The position numbers and the translations under genes were made by a program. This document shows, piece by piece, positions 15,330-21,075 of a DNA stretch of 21,075 bases. Positions within the stretch are counted from its first letter, which is position 1; every line of letters starts with the position of its first letter. The notes below the pieces were generated by a model. That model made no database searches. It was not told the DNA's origin and saw only the letters and a program-made list of their open reading frames with translations. The stretch is from CAYYMX01 sp964473045 (GTDB taxonomy: Bacteria; Pseudomonadota; Alphaproteobacteria; Methylaequorales; Methylaequoraceae). The stretch is from the NCBI GenBank assembly GCA_964473045.1, contig CAYYMX010000016.1, positions 1 to 21,075 on the forward strand. The letters run 5' to 3'.

Positions 15330-16387
15330 AATTCTATTTTTTTTCCAACTAAATCCTGAATATTCTTAATGCCATTTTCCTCCAGTAAAAAACTTAATTC
15401 ACATAAAATTTTAGAAATAATATTAGGACCTTGATAAATCAATGCAGTGTAAAGTTGTATTAAACTACACCCCATAGAAATTTTCTCAAATGCGTCTTTT
15501 CCTGATGAAATACCTCCAACTCCAATTATTACAATCTTCCCTGTTGTTAATTTATAGGCTTTTTTAATTATTTTGTTACTTGTATCTTTTAATGGAGGAC
15601 CAGACAATCCACCAAACTCATTTATTTTCCAAGAATTTTTTATTTGTTGAGAGTAGAGTTTTTTTCTGGAAGTTGTTGTATTTGAAATAATTAACCCCGT
15701 AACTAACTTTTCTTTCAAAGACAATTCACAAATATTTTTCAGGTCAGAATCTAAAATATCAGGAGAGATCTTTATAAATAATGGTGTGGAGTATTTATTT
15801 TTTTTAATTAATTTGCTTATCAGTTTTTCTACATTGCCTTTTTTTTGAAGATCCCTTAATCCAGGCGTATTAGGTGATGAAATATTTACGGCTACGTAGT
15901 CTGCAAAAGGACTAAGAAGTTCAAAAAGAAGTACATAATCAGAAATATAATCTTCAGAATTCTTATTTTTCCCAATATTTACACCAACTAGACCTTCTTC
16001 CTTTTTTTTTTTGAAAATTTTTATATTTCTTAAAAAACTCTCAACACCTAGGTTGTTAAAACCTAGTCTTTGAATAACTGCCTCAAATTCAGGTATTTTA
16101 AATACTCTTGGTTTTAGGTTTCCACTTTGAGGCATTGGTGTTACGGTTCCCAATTCTAAATACCCAAAACCCAAACCAAATAATCCGTCTATAGCTTCAG
16201 CATTTTTGTCAAATCCAGCGGCAAGACCCAAAGGATTAGAAAATTTTTTTCCAAACAAATTAAATTCTAAGTTTTCAAATTTTTGTTTTTTTTTAATAAT
16301 TTCAAGTTTTAGTGAACTTAAAAAAAATTTATGCAAAATTTCTGGTGGAAAAATATCTGCAACTTTGGAAATATACTTGTAAATCAT
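15326..16387 (-). CDS. pyrD: Dihydroorotate dehydrogenase (quinone), class 2
   Basis: 353 aa, class 2 length. The N-terminal helices (about 1-30) form the membrane-associated quinone tunnel. FSNPLGLAAGFDKNAEAIDGL and LGTVTPMPQSGNLKPR are FMN and substrate contacts, NISSPNTPGLRDLQ carries catalytic Ser171, and IGVGGISSGKDAFEKI binds the FMN phosphate. It oxidises dihydroorotate to orotate in pyrimidine synthesis, passing electrons to the quinone pool at the inner membrane. It overlaps DUF952 upstream and the HAD gene downstream by 4 nt each. Confidence 0.97.
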   Translation of the reverse strand: MIYKYISKVADIFPPEILHKFFLSSLKLEIIKKKQKFENLEFNLFGKKFSNPLGLAAGFDKNAEAIDGLFGLGFGYLELGTVTPMPQSGNLKPRVFKIPEFEAVIQRLGFNNLGVESFLRNIKIFKKKKEEGLVGVNIGKNKNSEDYISDYVLLFELLSPFADYVAVNISSPNTPGLRDLQKKGNVEKLISKLIKKNKYSTPLFIKISPDILDSDLKNICELSLKEKLVTGLIISNTTTSRKKLYSQQIKNSWKINEFGGLSGPPLKDTSNKIIKKAYKLTTGKIVIIGVGGISSGKDAFEKISMGCSLIQLYTALIYQGPNIISKILCELSFLLEENGIKNIQDLVGKKIEL

Positions 16388-16710
16388 GGAATATTTTTAA
16401 AAATTTCGTAACCATTAATATCATTATAATTTAAAGTGCTATAATAATGAGGAAAAACTTCATTATTTCTTGAAATTTCCCATTTTAAAAATTTGTTAAG
16501 ATTTGAAACTTCAAATTCTGCTATAATTAAATTTCTGTATTCACTAAAATAATTAGCTATCGTGTTGTTAATTTGTTTTTTTTTAGACAAGTGTATAAAT
16601 CCCGATTTTATATCAAGATTATTTCCTTCAAATTTTTTTTTCTTCTTAAACAATTCCCACTCCATTGGCGTCAAAACTTTATATACAAATACTGCAAGAC
16701 TCACAGTCAA
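16384..16710 (-). CDS. DUF952 family protein
   Basis: About 108 aa. It resembles DUF952: VYKVLTPMEWELFK at the start, SGFIHLSKKKQINNTIANYF in the middle, and KWEISRNNEVFPHYYSTLNY at the end. The start is ambiguous. TTG 16710 overlaps the lysK stop (TTGA), and GTG 16704 two codons later gives the more family-like MSLA start. No function is known. Linkage to pyrD is frequent in alphaproteobacteria. It has 4-nt overlaps on both sides. Confidence 0.85.
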   Translation of the reverse strand: MTVSLAVFVYKVLTPMEWELFKKKKKFEGNNLDIKSGFIHLSKKKQINNTIANYFSEYRNLIIAEFEVSNLNKFLKWEISRNNEVFPHYYSTLNYNDINGYEIFKNIP

Positions 16711-18254
16711 TAAATTTTTTTTTCTACGAGTTCTACTGTTTTTTGTATCCCATAGAATTTAATGAATGACCCCAATCTAGGACCTTGGTTTTGTCCTAGA
16801 ATCACTTCATAAAAGGTAGAAAACCAGTCTTTTAGATTGTCAAAATTTAATGCCATTCCAATTTCATATATTTTTGTTTGAATCTCTTCTGCTCTAACAT
16901 TTTCATTTAGTTCTTTTAGCATTTTTGTTAATTGTATTAAGCCATCTTTCTCTTTTTTTGTAGGATCCCTATATTTTTTATTTGGCAAAACAAATTCTCT
17001 GAAATACTGGACACCAAATTCTAGTAATCTACCTAATAATGGGTATTTACTTCGATCAATAGAGGGATAATAATTTTCAATGAACCCCCAAAGTATTGCA
17101 GAGTTTTCTGCATTACAAACACTAGCTAAATTTAAAATCATATTGAAAGAAATTTTGTCTGGAATATCTTCTTGATCCTTATCAAAATTTATAAACCACA
17201 TTGGACTTTCAAACTTTTTTTTCTCATCAATCTGTGTGTAATTAGTTTTGAACCTTAAAAATTCGTCAGTCATTTTTGGTATTACATCAAAATATAATTT
17301 TTTTGCCCTATTTAGATTTTGAAACATAAACAATTCCAAACTTTCACGAGGCGAAAACTTTAACCAATCGTCAACTGAGATTCCATTTCCAATAGACTTT
17401 GAAATTTTTTCACCATTTTCATCAAGAAAAAGTTCGTAAGTAAAATTGCATGGGGGAGTCCCTCCAATAGTTTTGTTTATTTTACTAGAAAGTTGAAATG
17501 ACTCTATTAGGTCTTTGCCATTCATTTCATAATCCACATCTAAAACCTTCCACCTCATTGCCCAATCTACTTTCCATTGAAGTTTACATTCCCCATTAAA
17601 AATTGAGCAATCTTCAGTTTTATTTGTATCTGGGTTCTTATATATCACTCTTTTCTTTTTCTTATCTAGTTTTATCGATACCTGCAAAACCTTTCCACTT
17701 TTCTTGCATATAGGAAGAAATGGTGAATAGGATTCTTTTCTTTCTTTTCCTAATGTAGGTAAAATAATATCCAGAATTTTATCATAATTCTCAAAAACGG
17801 CCTCTAATCCCGAATTAAAAACTCCTCTTTTATAAATTTCTGTTGCAGATTTAAATTCAAACTCAAATTCAAATCTTTTCAAAAAATCAATAAGTTTACT
17901 ATTATTGTGCTCAGCAAAACTTGAATAAATTTCAAATGGGTCAGGAATAGATGATAATGGTTTTTCTAAATTAATTTTAATTAAATCTTTGTTTGGTATA
18001 TTTTGTGGAACTTTCCTTAAGCCATCTAAGTCATCCGAAAAAACATAAAGTTTTGTTGATACTTTCGAGAGGTGGTTTAGTGCTTTAACTACCATAGACG
18101 TTCTCAAAACCTCGCCAAATGTACCTATGTGAGGAAGACCTGATGGTCCGTAACCTGTCTGAAAGATACAATTAGACTTCTTTCTATTTTCAAGCCTTTT
18201 AAGTAATTTTTTTGCTTCTAAAAATGGCCAAAGCTTAAAATTATCACTATTCAT
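16707..18254 (-). CDS. lysK: Lysyl-tRNA synthetase, class I
   Basis: 515 aa from ATG 18254 (TTG one codon upstream). It is a Rossmann-fold class I enzyme, unrelated to class II LysS. The HIGH-type motif is GPSGLPHIGTFGE (residues 36-48), and the KMSKS-type motif is KISKS at 283-287. Two cysteines in CSIFNGECKLQW (about 216-223) fall where zinc-binding cysteines often occur. The C-terminal helical domain (about 380-515) is the anticodon-binding part. Class I LysRS is the usual form in archaea, spirochaetes and alphaproteobacteria. It appears to head the minus-strand run lysK-DUF952-pyrD-HAD-mutase-meaB. Confidence 0.97.
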   Translation of the reverse strand: MNSDNFKLWPFLEAKKLLKRLENRKKSNCIFQTGYGPSGLPHIGTFGEVLRTSMVVKALNHLSKVSTKLYVFSDDLDGLRKVPQNIPNKDLIKINLEKPLSSIPDPFEIYSSFAEHNNSKLIDFLKRFEFEFEFKSATEIYKRGVFNSGLEAVFENYDKILDIILPTLGKERKESYSPFLPICKKSGKVLQVSIKLDKKKKRVIYKNPDTNKTEDCSIFNGECKLQWKVDWAMRWKVLDVDYEMNGKDLIESFQLSSKINKTIGGTPPCNFTYELFLDENGEKISKSIGNGISVDDWLKFSPRESLELFMFQNLNRAKKLYFDVIPKMTDEFLRFKTNYTQIDEKKKFESPMWFINFDKDQEDIPDKISFNMILNLASVCNAENSAILWGFIENYYPSIDRSKYPLLGRLLEFGVQYFREFVLPNKKYRDPTKKEKDGLIQLTKMLKELNENVRAEEIQTKIYEIGMALNFDNLKDWFSTFYEVILGQNQGPRLGSFIKFYGIQKTVELVEKKIY

Positions 18255-18414
18255 CAAATAATCTATTCCGTTTTAATATTTAACAAACTAACAAGTTTAA
18301 TAAAAAATATATTTTACTTTTTTTTTATGTATATTTATTTATTAAACACTTATTTCTTGTATTTATTTAAAAATGTTGTAATTATTTATATATTTATAGA
18401 TTATTTATTTTATT
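18255..18414. other. Intergenic spacer between divergent lysK and DUF2849
   Basis: 160 bases, about 85% A+T, with runs such as TTATTTATTTAT. It must hold the promoters of both the lysK run and the sulfur-assimilation genes. I see no promoter that stands out from the background, no GC-rich stem suggestive of a riboswitch, and no tRNA-like structure. Confidence 0.6.
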
Positions 18415-18690
18415 GTGGCAAAAAAACTTAGAGGTAACTTTTTTTTTTTAACGGCTAACAACCTTCGAACTGGCCAAGTGGTTTACTACACTAAAACTGG
18501 ATGGTCATCTGAAATTAAAAAAGCTTTAAAAATAAAAAGAGATGAGATTGAGTTATACCAAAGCATTGGAGAAAGATTTGAAAAAAAATGTGTGATAATC
18601 TCTCCATTCTTTGTTGAATTAAACGATTCAGGGAAGATCAGAACAACTAGAGACCTAATAAGATTAACAGGCATAACTTTTAAATTATAA
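18415..18690 (+). CDS. DUF2849 family protein
   Basis: 91 aa from GTG 18415. The opening KLRGNFFFLTANNLRTGQVVYYTKTGWS and a C-terminal IRTTRDLIRLTG are characteristic of DUF2849, a short family found almost only beside the alphaproteobacterial sulfite reductase gene. The reductase starts 2 nt after its stop, so the two are co-translated. The function is unknown; context suggests an accessory role in sulfite reduction or siroheme supply. Confidence 0.85.
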   Translation: MAKKLRGNFFFLTANNLRTGQVVYYTKTGWSSEIKKALKIKRDEIELYQSIGERFEKKCVIISPFFVELNDSGKIRTTRDLIRLTGITFKL

Positions 18691-18692
18691 TT

Positions 18693-20342
18693 ATGTATAA
18701 ATATAGCAAATTTGATAAGCAAATTATAAAGAATAGGACTATTCAATTTGAGGAGCAAGTAGAACGTCGGCTCAAAGGTAGATTAACTGAAGATGAGTTT
18801 AAACCTCTTAGGTTAATGAATGGTCTATACCTTCAACTTCATGCTTACATGCTTAGAGTTGCAATTCCATATGGAGAATTATCTCATAAACAATTATCAA
18901 AACTAGCGGATATATCTGATAAGTATGACAAAGGATATGGGCATTTTACAACCAGACAAAACATACAGTTTAATTGGCCAAAATTAACGGATGTACCCAA
19001 AATTTTGTCTGAACTAGCATCTGTAGAGATGCATGCAATACAAACATCAGGTAACTGCATTAGAAATATTTCAAGTGATCATCTTGCCGGAATTTCAAAA
19101 GAAGAAATTGAAGACCCCAGACCATGGTGCGAAATAATAAGAAAATGGTCTACATTTCATCCAGAGTTTTCATTTTTACCAAGAAAATTTAAGATTGCAG
19201 TAACAGGTTGTAAAAAAGATAGAGCTGCCATCATGGTTCATGATATTGGACTTAGACTAAAAAAAAAAGGGCGTGAAATTGGATTTGAAGTTTACGTTGG
19301 TGGTGGACAAGGAAGAAGTCCATTTATTGGAAAAAAAATAAATAATTTTTTATCAAAGAAATTTCTTTTGAATTATCTAGAAGCTATTTTAAAAACATAC
19401 AACCAACTGGGCAGAAGAGACAACATTTATAAAGCAAGAATAAAGATTTTAGTAAATGAATTAGGAGAGAAAAAATTCAAAGATTTAGTTAATGAGAATT
19501 TTAAAAAATTATCTAAAAAAAATATGCTGATCATGAATGATCAAATTAAAAAAAATTTTTCATTCTTTAAATTACCAATGAAAAAAAGTTTGAGTTCTAA
19601 AATTCCAAAAATCAATGATTATGAATACAAAAAATGGATATCGCAGAATATAGTAAAACACAAAGTTAATGGATATTCAGCGGTACTAATCTCACTAAAA
19701 TCGTATGGAAAACCACCAGGTGATGCATCATCACACCAAATGAGAGAGTTAGCTAAGATATCAAAAAAATACTCTTTTGGAGAGATTAGAGTAACACACG
19801 AGCAAAACCTAGTACTCCCTCATATCAAAAATGCAAGATTGTATAATCTATGGCTGGAGTTAAAAAAAATTGGCCTTTCAACCGCGAACATTAATTTACT
19901 AACTGATACTATTTGTTGCCCTGGACTTGATTACTGTGCCTTAGCAACAGCTAGGTCAATACCAATTTCCCAAAAGATTAGTGAACATTTTAAAAAGTTT
20001 TCAAAACAAATAGAAATAGGAAAAATAAAAATAAAAATTTCTGGATGCATTAATGCCTGTGGACATCATCATGTTGGCAACATTGGAATTCTTGGACTTG
20101 ATAAAAATGGTGAAGAGTCTTATCAGATTACATTGGGTGGATCAGCAGATGAGAATGCTACTATTGGCCAAATAGTAGGCCCTTCATTTTCAGAAAATAA
20201 TTTAATTGGAGCATTGGAAAAAATTTTAGGGACTTATCTTAAAAAAAGATATTCCAAAAATGAAGATTTTTTGGCTACTTTTAGAAGAATAGGTATAGAT
20301 GAATTTAAAAAAGAACTTTATGATAATAATACAGAAAAATAA
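18693..20342 (+). CDS. cysI: Siroheme sulfite/nitrite reductase (CysI-like)
   Basis: 549 aa, composed of two ferredoxin-like/NirSir repeats. In the first half, GYGHFTTRQNIQFNWP and TSGNCIRNISSDHLAG are siroheme contacts. The second half carries the [4Fe-4S]-siroheme cysteines: CPGLDYC (Cys409, Cys415) and CINAC (Cys452, Cys456), followed by GHHHVGNIGILG. The enzyme reduces sulfite to sulfide by six electrons, or nitrite to ammonia; the alphaproteobacterial neighbourhood (DUF2849 and DUF934) argues for sulfite. It lacks a flavoprotein domain, so electrons must come from ferredoxin or an accessory protein. Confidence 0.93.
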   Translation: MYKYSKFDKQIIKNRTIQFEEQVERRLKGRLTEDEFKPLRLMNGLYLQLHAYMLRVAIPYGELSHKQLSKLADISDKYDKGYGHFTTRQNIQFNWPKLTDVPKILSELASVEMHAIQTSGNCIRNISSDHLAGISKEEIEDPRPWCEIIRKWSTFHPEFSFLPRKFKIAVTGCKKDRAAIMVHDIGLRLKKKGREIGFEVYVGGGQGRSPFIGKKINNFLSKKFLLNYLEAILKTYNQLGRRDNIYKARIKILVNELGEKKFKDLVNENFKKLSKKNMLIMNDQIKKNFSFFKLPMKKSLSSKIPKINDYEYKKWISQNIVKHKVNGYSAVLISLKSYGKPPGDASSHQMRELAKISKKYSFGEIRVTHEQNLVLPHIKNARLYNLWLELKKIGLSTANINLLTDTICCPGLDYCALATARSIPISQKISEHFKKFSKQIEIGKIKIKISGCINACGHHHVGNIGILGLDKNGEESYQITLGGSADENATIGQIVGPSFSENNLIGALEKILGTYLKKRYSKNEDFLATFRRIGIDEFKKELYDNNTEK

Positions 20343-20760
20343 GATTAAAAACAATCTCTACCATAAAACAGACAACCTAGAGACAAACAAGCAAAAAATT
20401 TTAGTTACAAGTAATTTTTGGATCGAGAAAAAAAAAGAACTTTTAAAAAAAAAATTCAATCTTGGAATTGAGTTAAATTCAGATGACTCAATAAACATTA
20501 TAGAAAAAGATCTTAATTCTTTTTCCCTTATACAATTTAATTTCATTTCACTCAAAGATGGAAGACCTTTTACCTATGCTAGAAAATTAAGAGAACTCTA
20601 TAAATTTAAAAAAGAAATAAGAGCCTCCGGAAATGTTATTCCTGATCAATACATTTTTTTACTTAGATGCGGGTTTGATTCAGTTGAAATTGAAGATAAA
20701 AAGAAAGAAATATGGTTAAAATTATTAAAAATGGACAAAGGTCTTTACTATCAACCATAA
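20320..20760 (+). CDS. DUF934 family protein
   Basis: 146 aa from ATG 20320, overlapping cysI by 23 nt; ATG 20299 would add seven residues and a longer overlap. The C-terminal core FNFISLKDGRPFTYARKLRE...KEIRASGNVIPDQYIFLLRCGFDSVEI matches DUF934 ('DGR.yS.AR.LR ... R..G.V..Dq...l.r.GFds'). Members follow cysI in proteobacteria and are annotated as putative oxidoreductases; the biochemical role is unproven. In many relatives cysH follows, but here the next gene is groEL on the other strand. Confidence 0.88.
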   Translation: MIIIQKNKIKNNLYHKTDNLETNKQKILVTSNFWIEKKKELLKKKFNLGIELNSDDSINIIEKDLNSFSLIQFNFISLKDGRPFTYARKLRELYKFKKEIRASGNVIPDQYIFLLRCGFDSVEIEDKKKEIWLKLLKMDKGLYYQP

Positions 20761-20762
20761 AA

Positions 20763-20796
20763 CAAAACCCCCAAAATTTTCATTCCGAGGGTTTTG
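20763..20796. terminator. Hairpin between DUF934 and groEL
   Basis: CAAAACCC (20763-20770) pairs with GGGTTTTG (20789-20796): an 8-bp stem with an 18-nt loop between converging genes. On the minus strand it is followed by TTTTA, giving a plausible intrinsic terminator for groEL. The plus-strand tail (AATTTGTTT) is less U-rich. The long loop lowers confidence. Confidence 0.5.
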
Positions 20797-20846
20797 AATT
20801 TGTTTAGTGTATTTCTTTTAGAGAATTATCGAAAAGGATAGATATT

Positions 20847-21075
20847 TTAGAAATCCATTCCACCCATTCCACCCATTCCACCCATTCCACCCATTCCGCC
20901 ACCAGGCATAGGCGGCATTGGTTCTTTTGGTTCGGGCAATTCTGCTACCATTGCTTCTGTTGTAAGTAAAAGACCAGCAATTGATGCAGCATTTTCTAAA
21001 GCTGTTCTTACAACCTTAACAGGATCAATTATTCCAGCCTTCACAAGGTTTGTATACTTTTCAGTTTGTGCATCA
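20847..21075 (-). CDS. groEL: Chaperonin GroEL, C-terminal fragment
   Basis: The last 75 or so codons are present and the gene continues beyond the right edge. The visible protein reads DAQTEKYTNLVKAGIIDP, then VVRTALENAASIAGLLLTTEAMV, the standard GroEL C-terminal equatorial-domain sequence, and ends with a Gly-Gly-Met tail that lines the cavity floor. Gene order groES-groEL would place groES outside the window to the right. There is no sign of truncation apart from the window edge. Confidence 0.98.
   Translation of the reverse strand, partial: DAQTEKYTNLVKAGIIDPVKVVRTALENAASIAGLLLTTEAMVAELPEPKEPMPPMPGGGMGGMGGMGGMGGMDF
20855..20899 (-). repeat. 9-bp tandem repeat encoding the GroEL GGM tail
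   Basis: Five head-to-tail copies of CCATTCCAC on the plus strand (the last has one change, CCATTCCGC). On the coding strand each unit encodes Gly-Gly-Met. The near-perfect identity at the DNA level points to slippage-driven copy-number change within a functional tail. Confidence 0.9.

Noticed and set aside
18255..18414. Possible small RNA or riboswitch before the sulfur genes
   Set aside because: The spacer is simple AT-rich sequence without stable stems.
20855..20899. Tandem 9-bp repeats as a CRISPR array or regulatory iteron
   Set aside because: The units have no spacers and exactly encode the Gly-Gly-Met tail of GroEL.

Overview
The window is about 70% A+T and gene-dense, and its gene content is that of a free-living, low-GC alphaproteobacterium. 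The supporting markers are a class I lysyl-tRNA synthetase, the bolA / J-protein / cobS / cobT / rpmB neighbourhood, the DUF2849-cysI-DUF934 sulfur block, aroK-aroB-corC, and DUF952-pyrD. The style is that of streamlined marine groups, but I cannot assign a genus from sequence alone.

Layout. 1-214 (minus): the start of a secreted protein and a 44-aa membrane peptide. 294-827: a shikimate kinase gene (aroK), complete except for one in-frame TAA. 814-930: a decayed 5' piece of aroB. 976-4181: a four-gene insert with a GNAT-type acyltransferase, an acyl carrier protein, an FkbH-type HAD protein and a VOC (glyoxalase-fold) protein. This is the toolkit of a small acyl-ACP / glycan-decoration cassette. 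4231-4377: a decayed 3' piece of aroK, followed directly by intact aroB, a CorC-type membrane protein and a CBS-pair protein. The aroK-aroB junction is therefore present twice, once on each side of the insert, as two diverged direct repeats.

7260-11065: bolA (minus), a J-domain protein, cobS and cobT (plus), then rpmB (minus). 11119-18254 (all minus): lysK, DUF952, pyrD and a HAD-IIA gene, linked by 4-nt overlaps, then the B12-dependent methylmalonyl-CoA mutase and its GTPase chaperone MeaB. MeaB carries an N-terminal Cro/XRE-like helix-turn-helix. A 19-bp palindrome and a promoter-like element lie immediately upstream of the meaB start, which suggests the chaperone may double as an autoregulator.

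18415-20760 (plus): DUF2849, a siroheme sulfite/nitrite reductase and DUF934. 20847 to the end (minus): the C-terminus of GroEL with its Gly-Gly-Met tail.

The two most interesting observations are the insert flanked by a duplicated, decayed aroK-aroB junction, and the HTH-MeaB fusion with its putative operator. No tRNA, rRNA, CRISPR array, transposase or integrase was seen.
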